Shown piece after piece: positions 14,693-21,611 of a stretch of 21,611 bases of DNA. Under the pieces are notes generated by a model. It was not told where the DNA came from and searched no databases. It worked only from the letters and a program-made list of their open reading frames with translations. A program made the position numbers and the translations under genes. How positions within the stretch are numbered: the stretch's first letter is position 1; each line of letters opens with the position of its first letter. This DNA comes from Sediminibacterium sp. (GTDB lineage: Bacteria; Bacteroidota; Bacteroidia; Chitinophagales; Chitinophagaceae), in contig JALQXE010000004.1 in assembly GCA_023263235.1 (NCBI GenBank), positions 1-21,611 on the forward strand, written 5' to 3'.

Positions 14693-15145
14693 CTAGTTGG
14701 TTAGTAGTTCTTTTGTGATGGCTGAAATTACTTTCCCATCTGCTTTTCCGGCCAATTGCTTACTAGCAACTCCCATTACTTTCCCTAAATCTTGAGGGCC
14801 TGCTGCACCCACCTGTCCTATAATTTCTTGTACCACTTTTTTAATTTCCTCCTCAGTCATCTGTGCAGGTAAGAATTTTTCAATCACCGCAATTTCTTCT
14901 AACTCTTTGGATGCGAGGTCGGGTCTATTTTGTTGTTCATAAATTGCCAAAGAATCTTTTCTTTGCTTAACTAATTTTTGTAATAACTTCATTTCCGTAT
15001 CAGGAGCAATTGCTCCATTGGCACCCGGTTCTGTTTTAGCTTTAATTATTTCTGCTTTAATGGCTCTTAAACCTCTTAATAAAGCCTCATCCTTATTTTT
15101 CATAGCGTCTTTCATCAAAGACATTACTTCGGTTTCTAAACTCAT
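14693..15145 (-). CDS. yqeY: GatB/YqeY domain protein
   Basis: This 150-residue protein of standard YqeY length is mostly helical. It contains MKDAMKNKDEALLRGLRAIKAEI at the N-terminus, the KLVKQRKDSLAIYEQQNRPDL centre, and the C-terminal FLPAQMTEEEI and GKVMGVASKQLAGKADGKV blocks. It resembles the tail domain of the GatB subunit of tRNA amidotransferase and may bind tRNA, but free-standing YqeY proteins have no established function. It follows gldC by eight bases. Confidence 0.92.
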   Translation of the reverse strand: MSLETEVMSLMKDAMKNKDEALLRGLRAIKAEIIKAKTEPGANGAIAPDTEMKLLQKLVKQRKDSLAIYEQQNRPDLASKELEEIAVIEKFLPAQMTEEEIKKVVQEIIGQVGAAGPQDLGKVMGVASKQLAGKADGKVISAITKELLTN

Positions 15146-15153
15146 AATATTTA

Positions 15154-15501
15154 TTATTTTGGATTTTGATCAATTTGTGATGCTCTAAATTTTTGATAAA
15201 ATAATTTGGCAAAAGTCTTAAACTCTTCGGCCAAAGCTTTATCCTGGGTTGCTCTTAAATAGGTATCTCCCATACCCATAATATTTTGATAGAAAAAATC
15301 GGCCATTTCGTCAACCATCATGTCCTTTGTCCATAAGTCAATGCGTAAAGCAGTTTTATCGGTAGGGTCCCAAAAAGTAAGCATCATTGCGCGCGCGTCC
15401 TGAGCTTCAGTTGCAGTACTGTCGGAAGCAGACCATTGAATATTTTGTGGGATTTTTTGTTCATCTAAATGAACGGCTACATTGATATTTGATTGATGCA
15501 T
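15154..15501 (-). CDS. gldC: Gliding motility protein GldC
   Basis: This 115-residue soluble protein without a signal peptide matches GldC of Flavobacterium johnsoniae in size and in its core motifs: IPQNIQWSASD, the MMLTFWDPTDKTALRIDLWTKDMMVDEM block, the FF-containing helix and RATQD near the C-terminus. GldC is a small cytoplasmic accessory protein of Bacteroidota gliding/type IX secretion; its exact task is unclear and homologues occur in non-gliding species. The usual partner gldB is not adjacent. It heads a tight unit with yqeY and cvpA-like genes. Confidence 0.88.
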   Translation of the reverse strand: MHQSNINVAVHLDEQKIPQNIQWSASDSTATEAQDARAMMLTFWDPTDKTALRIDLWTKDMMVDEMADFFYQNIMGMGDTYLRATQDKALAEEFKTFAKLFYQKFRASQIDQNPK

Positions 15502-15545
15502 GTTGTTAAATATTATTAAACTATAATTTACACGAAAGTAAGATA

Positions 15546-16598
15546 TTATTGAATACTAGTAATGTCTAATGCTCGGGATGCTGCCTGTTGTTCATTTAAG
15601 TTTACGAACCAATTTTTGGCCATAATGGCTTTTGATTGTCGATACATTTCGTCCTTATAATAAAGTTTGAAATGATTGGATAAAGATTGAGGTTCGGTAA
15701 AAGAAAAACTTTCGCCAGCATGCAACCAACTTGATGGTAAACGTAAATCCGAATCCAACAAGAGTGGCACTTCATACGCTACCGCATAAAGCATCCAAAT
15801 TGATTTAGAAAAGTCCACACCTTCCCATAAAATAGCGTAAGTAGCCGCAATCCATTCCATACACAATTCATCAGTACAAATAACAACTATATCGTTTTTA
15901 AACTTATACCCCTTTAACTGTTCCATAGCCAATTCCTTATCCTTGAGGCGGTCAAAAACAAATACCAAATGCATTGTAGTATGCTGCCATTTTTTGAATT
16001 GAGAAAATGATTTCAAAATTGCTGTAAATCTTTGCACAGGAGCAAAGCATAAATAATAATTATTACCTCTTGTTAAACTTTCTTGTGCTTTGGATAAATC
16101 CTGCCATTCAAATTTTGGAACTGCTAAACTTGGTAAATAAACATTGTGTAAAGAAGCAGTGTATGCAGGGAATTGTGCTTGCATTGCAGCATATGCCCAA
16201 TCATTAATGCATAATACTTTATGTGCTTTATTTATCCATTGTACAAATCGCTTATTCAATAAATAATTTTGGATAAAGGAATAAGGGCGTGGCTTGGGCA
16301 AGGATAAAGGAATAAAAAAATGAGGGATTTGATTGGCTGTCTTTATGGTAGCTCCAAAATGAAATAAAATGTGTGGTGGTTCCTTTTTGTATAAAGCCAT
16401 TGCTTCCTTTTCTGACACAATACACACCTGGCTTGTTTCATTACAAAAGCTTGTAAAAGAAGCTGGTAACTCGGATCCTACAATACAAATTTGATTTTCA
16501 TGCATTCTAGTATATACCTGTACCAATGCTTTAATAGTATCCAATAATACCATCGGCGCTATAGATAATGTAGTACGGGTATGGATAAATATACGCAT
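15546..16598 (-). CDS. Glycosyltransferase-like protein (GT-B fold suspected)
   Basis: This 350-residue protein starts at ATG 16598 (MRIFIHTRTTLS); an upstream in-frame TTG at 16604 lies inside the promoter motif and is rejected. It has no signal peptide or membrane segment. The general plan resembles GT-B/GT4 enzymes: an N-terminal Rossmann-like half ending with KVLCINDWAYAAM, a linker with YYLCFAPVQRF, and a C-terminal half with LVFVFDRLKDKE, FKNDIVVICTDE and CMEWIAATYAILWEGVDFSKSIWMLYAVAYEVPLL. The last resembles the C-terminal donor-binding region of GT4 enzymes, but a clear EX7E motif is missing. A role in surface polysaccharide synthesis is plausible. It could be a degenerate or inactive family member. 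Confidence 0.6.
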   Translation of the reverse strand: MRIFIHTRTTLSIAPMVLLDTIKALVQVYTRMHENQICIVGSELPASFTSFCNETSQVCIVSEKEAMALYKKEPPHILFHFGATIKTANQIPHFFIPLSLPKPRPYSFIQNYLLNKRFVQWINKAHKVLCINDWAYAAMQAQFPAYTASLHNVYLPSLAVPKFEWQDLSKAQESLTRGNNYYLCFAPVQRFTAILKSFSQFKKWQHTTMHLVFVFDRLKDKELAMEQLKGYKFKNDIVVICTDELCMEWIAATYAILWEGVDFSKSIWMLYAVAYEVPLLLDSDLRLPSSWLHAGESFSFTEPQSLSNHFKLYYKDEMYRQSKAIMAKNWFVNLNEQQAASRALDITSIQ

Positions 16599-16601
16599 GC
16601 C

Positions 16602-16609
16602 CAAAATTA
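16602..16609 (-). promoter_or_regulatory. Putative -7 element abutting the glycosyltransferase-like start
   Basis: On the - strand TAATTTTG, an exact TAnnTTTG match, ends three bases before ATG 16598. Transcription from it would begin at or near the start codon, giving a leaderless message. A TTG lies 24 bases further upstream, slightly beyond the usual -33 spacing. Confidence 0.4.
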
Positions 16610-16671
16610 CATCATACTTAACAATTTATCCACCAATCATTTATAAGGTGTAGTTCGAATAAATACTCCCC

Positions 16672-16679
16672 TACCTTTG
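16672..16679 (+). promoter_or_regulatory. Putative -7 element abutting the MerR regulator start
   Basis: TACCTTTG, an exact TAnnTTTG match, ends four bases before ATG 16684. As with the divergent gene, it would yield a leaderless or nearly leaderless transcript. I see no good TTTG -33 element upstream. Confidence 0.4.
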
Positions 16680-16683
16680 TTCT

Positions 16684-17280
16684 ATGGCTAAAGAATTACA
16701 TCAGTTAGACTTATTTGGGGATGCCCCAGCTGCGCCAGTTCATATTAAAAGAACCAAAGCTGCAAAAGTAGTGGCTAAAAAGCATTTACAAATGGCGGCA
16801 CCCATAAGCGATGATCAACTAATGTTGAATGATGAAATTCCTACCGTATCCAGAACGCCAATGCATTTTGGTAAAAATAATGCACAACATAAGCGAGGCA
16901 GAAAATCATTTGCTTCCATGGAAGGTGATATTGATAAATTAAACGTTCCTTCCAACGAAGAGCTAGCAAAAAAATTATATTACCCAATTGGCGAAGTAGC
17001 TGTTTGGTTTAACGTAAACACTTCCTTAATTAGATATTGGGAAAAAGAGTTTAAGCAGTTGCAGCCCCGAAAAACAAGAAAGGGAGATAGATTATTTCGC
17101 GCGCAAGACATTGCTTTTTTAAAACAGATATATTATTTATTAAGAGAAAAGAAATACTCTATTGATGGCGCAAAAACTTATTTGAAAAATAATAAAGAAA
17201 AGGCCGATAAAGATTTAGCACTCTTGAACAGTTTACAACACTTGAAAACTTTTTTAGTATCCCTAAAAAGTAGCTTGTAG
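16684..17280 (+). CDS. MerR-family transcriptional regulator
   Basis: This 198-residue protein has a basic, low-complexity N-terminal half (1-98, with AKKH and KRGRKS patches). A MerR-type winged helix-turn-helix follows at about 100-168: YPIGEVAVWFNVNTSLIRYWEKEF is the helix-turn-helix, DRLFRAQDIAFLKQIYYLL the wing and third helix, and EKKYSIDGAKTYL the usual end. The C-terminal effector region is very short (about 30 residues), so there is no evident metal or drug-binding domain. Many Bacteroidota carry one such regulator of unknown target. It is transcribed divergently from the glycosyltransferase-like gene across 85 bases and converges on the mscS-like gene. Confidence 0.88.
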   Translation: MAKELHQLDLFGDAPAAPVHIKRTKAAKVVAKKHLQMAAPISDDQLMLNDEIPTVSRTPMHFGKNNAQHKRGRKSFASMEGDIDKLNVPSNEELAKKLYYPIGEVAVWFNVNTSLIRYWEKEFKQLQPRKTRKGDRLFRAQDIAFLKQIYYLLREKKYSIDGAKTYLKNNKEKADKDLALLNSLQHLKTFLVSLKSSL

Positions 17281-17316
17281 TAAAAAATGATACTAGCTAG
17301 AATTCCTGTTTAGAAA

Positions 17317-18378
17317 TTATCCATTATCTGCAAATGCAATGCGATTTTCATTTGCATATTGAATGGCTTTAATATTTAATGCTTCTCTCAACATTTGAAA
17401 ATCATTAATATCAACTGATAATGAAACCAAACATTCAACATGCAAGGTATGAAAATGTTTGCCGGCATCAGATATAAAAACAGTGGATGATTTTATGTCT
17501 TCCATAGTGGCAATAGAAGTTCTTAAATACTTCGCGAACGCATCTAATGCATGAGCCGAAGTAGCAATACTTAATTGCAAATCCATTTCAATTTTTCTTT
17601 CCGTTCTCAAACTAATATTGTCCACAATGGTGTCTACCATTTGTTTATTCGGAACCGAGATATATGTTTTTTGATCGGTACGAATGCGTGTACTGCGTAG
17701 TCCAATTTTTTCAATGGTGCCCGAAAAGTTATTTACTTTCACCATATCACCTACAGTAAACGGCTTGTCAAAAAATATAATGAAGGAAGCAATAATATTT
17801 TCTAGGCTTTCTCTCATAGACAATGCCACTGCAGCGCCTACAATGCTTAAGCTCGTAACTAAATTTCCAATATTTTCATTAAATACATAATGAAGAATCA
17901 TTAATAAACCAATCAAATACAAAATCACTTTAAAAAAATCTCTAAAAAATAAAATCAGCTGATCATCGGTTTGATTTTTAGAGAGCTTTGCTTTTTCATC
18001 TAAAATAATGGAAATAAACTCCAAGGTTCTTAAGCAAACGCGAATAAAAAATACAATAAATAAAAGTCTAACTAAAGAATCAATGATTTGTTGAGTACTA
18101 AGTTTATAAACTTGAAAATTTAGCGCTTCGGGAAACTTCAAACCATATAAAGCTATAATAGCAACCAAGAAAACAAGAAATCTTTCTATTGGAATAATTA
18201 ATCTATGTACATGTATTTTACGAAGTTCTGAATGATTTTTTTTATCTACCCATGTATAAATAAGACTTGCAAAAAAACGAGAAACTAATCTTTTAATCAA
18301 TAAAGTAAATAGCAACACACCCGCAATTACTAAATAACTTTTAATAGGATTAGATAATATGGTTTGATCTAAATTCAT
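17317..18378 (-). CDS. MscS-family mechanosensitive ion channel
   Basis: This 353-residue inner-membrane protein has about five hydrophobic segments, near 12-30, 65-82, 100-125, 146-166 and 172-204. The last is the Gly/Ala-rich pore helix (LVTSLSIVGAAVALSMRESL). The MscS beta domain follows, marked by FDKPFTVGDMVKV, GTIEKIGLRSTRIRT and the ISVPNKQMV motif ending near 248, then a mixed alpha/beta cytoplasmic domain. It should open under membrane tension during hypo-osmotic shock. It has two more transmembrane segments than E. coli MscS. It lies 15 bases behind the LpxH-like gene and is the last gene of the ftsH unit. Confidence 0.9.
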   Translation of the reverse strand: MNLDQTILSNPIKSYLVIAGVLLFTLLIKRLVSRFFASLIYTWVDKKNHSELRKIHVHRLIIPIERFLVFLVAIIALYGLKFPEALNFQVYKLSTQQIIDSLVRLLFIVFFIRVCLRTLEFISIILDEKAKLSKNQTDDQLILFFRDFFKVILYLIGLLMILHYVFNENIGNLVTSLSIVGAAVALSMRESLENIIASFIIFFDKPFTVGDMVKVNNFSGTIEKIGLRSTRIRTDQKTYISVPNKQMVDTIVDNISLRTERKIEMDLQLSIATSAHALDAFAKYLRTSIATMEDIKSSTVFISDAGKHFHTLHVECLVSLSVDINDFQMLREALNIKAIQYANENRIAFADNG

Positions 18379-18393
18379 GATTAAGATTTTATA

Positions 18394-19152
18394 TTAGGAC
18401 TCCCACTTTAACAATTGCATGGAATTGCCATCAAAAACTGCATAAGTATTTAATCGAATCCAATCCCCTAAATTAATATACTTGGTGCTCTCATTAATAT
18501 CAAAGTCAATTGCAAAATGGCGATGACCAAAAACAAAATAATCTACATTCATTTTTTTAGCTTGCTCTTTGGTATAAATTATAAGCCACTCTTTATCCTC
18601 TCCTAAAAACACTTCATCGGATGTGCCTGTTTTTGCCCTACTTTTGGCACTAAAATAATTAGCCAATTGAATGCCTGTATCCGGATGCAACCATCTAAAT
18701 AACCATTGGCAAACTGGATTGGTAAATATTTTCTTCAAACGTTTATATCCATAATCTCCGGGCCCTAACCCATCGCCATGACCAATAAAAAATTGTTTGT
18801 TTCCTAATTGAAAAGTTTGGGGTTCAAAATATACGTTGGCATTTAACTCCTTACTTAAATAATCCTGCATCCATAAATCATGGTTGCCTGTAAAAATGTG
18901 AATGGGTATGCCAGCATCACTAATTTGAGCCAAACATCCTAAAATTCTTACAAAGCCCTTAGGAACAACTGACTTGTATTCAAACCAAAAATCAAAGATA
19001 TCACCTACAATAAAAAAGGCAGCAGCATCTTTTTTACTTTCATTTAAGAAATGTACCAACCTTGCTTCACGCTTTCTACTTTCAATCTCATTAGGAGCAC
19101 CTAAATGAAAGTCGGACAAGAAATATATTTTTTTACCAGGTGCTAATTCCAT
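18394..19152 (-). CDS. lpxH: UDP-2,3-diacylglucosamine diphosphatase-like metallophosphatase
   Basis: This 252-residue calcineurin-type phosphoesterase has all metal-site motifs: SDFHLG (Asp14, His16), GDIFDFWFE (Asp51), GNHDLW (Asn90, His91), GHGDG (His125) and FGHRH (His210, His212). The size, the DFWFE segment and the YGYKRLKKIF stretch match the LpxH branch, which cleaves UDP-2,3-diacylglucosamine to lipid X in lipid A synthesis on the cytoplasmic side of the inner membrane. Bacteroidota often have several related phosphatases, so the assignment to LpxH rather than a paralogue is probable, not certain. It is preceded by the LUD gene after 21 bases. Confidence 0.78.
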   Translation of the reverse strand: MELAPGKKIYFLSDFHLGAPNEIESRKREARLVHFLNESKKDAAAFFIVGDIFDFWFEYKSVVPKGFVRILGCLAQISDAGIPIHIFTGNHDLWMQDYLSKELNANVYFEPQTFQLGNKQFFIGHGDGLGPGDYGYKRLKKIFTNPVCQWLFRWLHPDTGIQLANYFSAKSRAKTGTSDEVFLGEDKEWLIIYTKEQAKKMNVDYFVFGHRHFAIDFDINESTKYINLGDWIRLNTYAVFDGNSMQLLKWES

Positions 19153-19173
19153 GAAAAGTATTTTTAATAAAGT

Positions 19174-19815
19174 CTAATCAGTTTGCTTGTCTACTAAAAA
19201 ACAGTATACTTCTTTGGGGCCATGCACACCCACCACCAAAGTTTTTTCAATATCGGCAGTACGACTAGGACCCGTGGCATAACTAATCATAGAAGGCATA
19301 AAGTTTGCTTCTTGTTTAAATTGTACCAAGCTATCAGAAATATCATAAACCAATTGATGCGTATAAGCAATACAAATATGTATTGGCGCATACACGCTAG
19401 AAGATCGTCCACTAAGTTGTTGACTACTTAAAACAATGGTACCGGTTCGCGCCACTAAATGCTCACACAAGGTTATAGCCGCGTCGCAATTGGCTAATTC
19501 ATCGGTGGTAACAGGATCAAATTGATATTCACTCATATCGTCTAACCAACCAGATTCAAGAGAATAAATTTTTTCCCATTTTTTAGTTTTAATTAAAGCT
19601 GAGAGTTGTGTAGCCAATTCGCCATCATCCTCGCAGTAAATAAATTTGCCCAAGAGTTCTGTAAACTTTTGAGCAAATCCAATGGCTAATTCCTGATCGG
19701 TGGGAATAAATATAGGCGCTTCAGAAACCTGTTCCGGAAAGGGAACAGACACAGGCGATTTTAAAGCCTGTTTAATTTTTTTTAAAATTTTATTTCTTGA
19801 GCCTTGAGATTCCAT
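19174..19815 (-). CDS. LUD-domain (LutC/YkgG-like) protein
   Basis: This 213-residue cytoplasmic protein has an N-terminal basic helix (GSRNKILKKIKQALK) and a C-terminal LUD domain (PF02589). The domain carries AITLCEHLVARTGTIVL, ISYATGPSRTADIEKTLVVGVHGP and the closing VYCFLVD. The GPSRTADIE and GVHGP motifs are characteristic. LutC is part of lactate utilisation with the iron-sulfur proteins LutA and LutB, but neither lies nearby, so a lactate role is not supported by context. The gene starts eight bases after ftsH, and many Bacteroidota carry a solitary LUD gene in this place. Confidence 0.85.
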   Translation of the reverse strand: MESQGSRNKILKKIKQALKSPVSVPFPEQVSEAPIFIPTDQELAIGFAQKFTELLGKFIYCEDDGELATQLSALIKTKKWEKIYSLESGWLDDMSEYQFDPVTTDELANCDAAITLCEHLVARTGTIVLSSQQLSGRSSSVYAPIHICIAYTHQLVYDISDSLVQFKQEANFMPSMISYATGPSRTADIEKTLVVGVHGPKEVYCFLVDKQTD

Positions 19816-19823
19816 TTCAAATA

Positions 19824-21611
19824 TTATTCATTATTACCAGTTGCATCGGCCGCATTAATGGTTGCATTGGCATGATCAATAGTATCATCGGTAGCCACAT
19901 CACTAGATGCGTTCACTGAAGTCGCTGAATCACCTTCAACGGTAGTTTCAGTAGGCGCAAATGTTTCATGCACGTCTCCATTTTTCTTTTCTTCAAATGG
20001 ACGCTTACCCACTAATTCTTCTACATCAGATTTATGCAACACTTCTTTGTCTAATAATGCTTTTGCTAACTTCTCAACTTCTGCTTTACGCTCCGTTAAT
20101 AAGGTTAAGGTTCTTTGGTATGCTTCTGCAATCATTTTTCTTACTTCTTCGTCAATGATTTTTCCAGTCTCTTCACTAAATGGTTTTTGAAAACTATTTT
20201 CTTGTGAAGGATCGTAAAAACTTACGTTACCAATTTTATCATTCATTCCATAAGTGGTTACCATTGAGTAAGCCATCTTTGAAATTTGTTGTAAGTCATT
20301 GCTTGCTCCTGTTGAAATTTTACCAAAGAAAATTTGTTCAGCAGCTCTACCACCGAGCGTCATACACATTTGATCTGTTAATTGTTCAATGGTATATAAG
20401 TATTGTTCCTTAGGTGTGTATTGTGCGTAACCCAATGCAGCAGTGCCTCTTGGCACAATGGTTACCTTTAATAATGGATACGCGTGTTCTAAGAACCAAC
20501 CACAAATCGCATGTCCAGCTTCGTGATAAGCAATTACTTCTTTCTCCTCAGGAGAAATGATTTTGTTCTTTTTTTCTAACCCTCCAATCACTCTATCAAT
20601 GGCATCTTGGAAATCTTGCATCTCAACGCCACTCTTTCCTTTACGTGCTGCAATTAAAGCAGCTTCATTACAAACATTCGCAATATCTGCTCCAGCAAAT
20701 CCTGGTGTTTGTTCAGCTAACTTATAAATATCTAAGCTTTCAGAAACTTTAATAGGCCCTAAGTGTACTTTAAAAATTTCTTGTCTACCTTTTACATCGG
20801 GACGATCAATAGAAATTTGGCGATCAAAACGTCCTGGTCTCAACAAGGCACTGTCCAATACATCGGGACGATTGGTAGCGGCTAAAATAATAATACCCGT
20901 GTCTCCACCAAATCCATCCATCTCCACCAATAACTGGTTCAAAGTATTTTCACGCTCGTCGTTACTCATCATGGCATTTTTACCACGCGCACGACCAATC
21001 GCATCTATCTCATCAATAAATATGATACAAGGTGCTTTTTCTCTTGCTTGTTTAAATAAATCACGTACGCGGCTTGCACCCACACCCACAAACATTTCAA
21101 CGAAATCAGAACCACTTAAACTAAAGAATGGTACTTGGGCTTCACCTGCCATTGCTTTAGCCAGTAAGGTTTTACCGGTACCTGGAGGACCAATTAATAA
21201 AGCCCCTTTAGGAATCTTACCACCAAGGTTCGTATATTTTTTAGGATTTTTTAAGAAGTCTACAATTTCCATTACTTCTTCTTTCGCTTCTTCTAAACCA
21301 GCAACATCAGCAAATGTAATATTTACTTTAGTGCCTCCTTTTTCAAATAAAGTAGCTTTAGATTTTCCTACATTAAAAATGCCGCCAGGGCCACCGCTGC
21401 CACCAGCGCCGCCACCCATTTTACGCATTAATAAAATCCAAATGACAATGATAAGTAAGAAAGGAAATATAGCTCCTAAAATTTTACTGAACCAATCATT
21501 TTCGGAATCGGTTTTGCTATCAGGGATATTGGTAATCGCATATTTTGTATAAATGTCTTGTACTTCCTTATTAAAAGAAGACCAATCATCTACTTTGTAT
21601 TCAAATAAGTA
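19824..21611 (-). CDS. ftsH: ATP-dependent zinc metalloprotease FtsH (N-terminus outside window)
   Basis: The frame stays open from the stop near 19824 to the right edge, giving 595 visible residues. The ATG at 21428 is internal because 61 codons upstream encode the end of the periplasmic domain ([14 protein letters not shown]) and the second transmembrane helix ([18 protein letters not shown]). MRKMGGG follows, then the AAA+ module with Walker A GPPGTGKT (21168-21191) and Walker B FIDEID (21003-21026). The second region of homology ([16 protein letters not shown]) comes next, and then the protease motif HEAGH (20511-20525). It is a membrane-anchored hexameric protease that degrades damaged membrane proteins and some regulators. 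The C-terminal tail of about 55 residues is low-complexity and acidic, rich in Asp, Thr, Ala and Asn. Confidence 0.97.
   Translation of the reverse strand, partial: YLFEYKVDDWSSFNKEVQDIYTKYAITNIPDSKTDSENDWFSKILGAIFPFLLIIVIWILLMRKMGGGAGGSGGPGGIFNVGKSKATLFEKGGTKVNITFADVAGLEEAKEEVMEIVDFLKNPKKYTNLGGKIPKGALLIGPPGTGKTLLAKAMAGEAQVPFFSLSGSDFVEMFVGVGASRVRDLFKQAREKAPCIIFIDEIDAIGRARGKNAMMSNDERENTLNQLLVEMDGFGGDTGIIILAATNRPDVLDSALLRPGRFDRQISIDRPDVKGRQEIFKVHLGPIKVSESLDIYKLAEQTPGFAGADIANVCNEAALIAARKGKSGVEMQDFQDAIDRVIGGLEKKNKIISPEEKEVIAYHEAGHAICGWFLEHAYPLLKVTIVPRGTAALGYAQYTPKEQYLYTIEQLTDQMCMTLGGRAAEQIFFGKISTGASNDLQQISKMAYSMVTTYGMNDKIGNVSFYDPSQENSFQKPFSEETGKIIDEEVRKMIAEAYQRTLTLLTERKAEVEKLAKALLDKEVLHKSDVEELVGKRPFEEKKNGDVHETFAPTETTVEGDSATSVNASSDVATDDTIDHANATINAADATGNNE

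Noticed and set aside
21426..21428. ATG as the true start of ftsH
   Set aside because: The frame continues upstream to the window edge and encodes the periplasmic domain and second transmembrane helix expected of FtsH.
20872..21552. A 226-codon open frame on the + strand opposite ftsH
   Set aside because: It lies antisense to the highly conserved AAA+ and transmembrane parts of FtsH and has no recognisable domain; it is a mirror of strong codon bias in ftsH.
1..21611. CRISPR array, prophage, transposon, defence island or biosynthetic cluster
   Set aside because: No regularly spaced repeats, integrase or transposase motifs, phage structural genes, or nuclease/ATPase defence genes were found; nearly all the DNA is covered by conserved genes.

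Overview
The window is an AT-rich chromosomal segment of a Bacteroidota bacterium, most likely a member of the Chitinophagales. The evidence is the gliding protein GldC, a PorG/DUF6089 outer-membrane protein, paired OmpH/Skp chaperones behind BamA, a 3-keto-disaccharide hydrolase, the absence of clear Shine-Dalgarno sites, and several promoter motifs of the Bacteroidota TAnnTTTG type. It is dense, conserved and mostly housekeeping. I see no prophage, insertion sequence, CRISPR array, toxin-antitoxin pair or rRNA/tRNA gene, and no convincing undescribed defence or biosynthetic system.

Layout. Positions 1-2680 are read on the + strand: the end of an unrecognised gene, a lipoprotein cytochrome c, a secreted 3-keto-disaccharide hydrolase, tadA, then a monocistronic Mn-type superoxide dismutase closed by a bidirectional terminator. 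Positions 2761-3696 (- strand) hold the classic rpmH-rnpA-yidD cluster, with rpmH too short for ordinary ORF calling and rnpA apparently starting at TTG. Positions 3838-14040 (- strand) form a long envelope cluster. In transcription order it runs alpha/beta hydrolase, CBS-ACT protein, short Omp85 protein, nadK, porG-like, uppS, bamA, ompH, ompH, terminator, murI. Positions 14180-15501 (- strand) carry gldC, yqeY-like and cvpA-like genes. A divergent pair follows: a glycosyltransferase-like gene (-) and a MerR regulator (+), each with a TAnnTTTG motif three to four bases from its start codon. Positions 17317-21611 (- strand) hold ftsH (N-terminus cut by the window edge), a LUD-domain protein, an LpxH-like phosphatase and an MscS channel.

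How the genes fit together. Much of the window serves the cell envelope. UppS makes the undecaprenyl carrier, MurI supplies D-glutamate for peptidoglycan, and an LpxH-like enzyme acts in lipid A synthesis. BamA with two Skp-like chaperones assembles outer-membrane proteins, YidD assists membrane insertion, FtsH does membrane quality control, and MscS relieves osmotic pressure. PorG and GldC imply a type IX secretion/gliding apparatus encoded elsewhere. The points most worth a second look are the second, single-POTRA Omp85 protein inside the nadK-porG-bamA cluster, the CBS-ACT protein translationally coupled to it, and the apparently leaderless divergent promoters near 16.6 kb.
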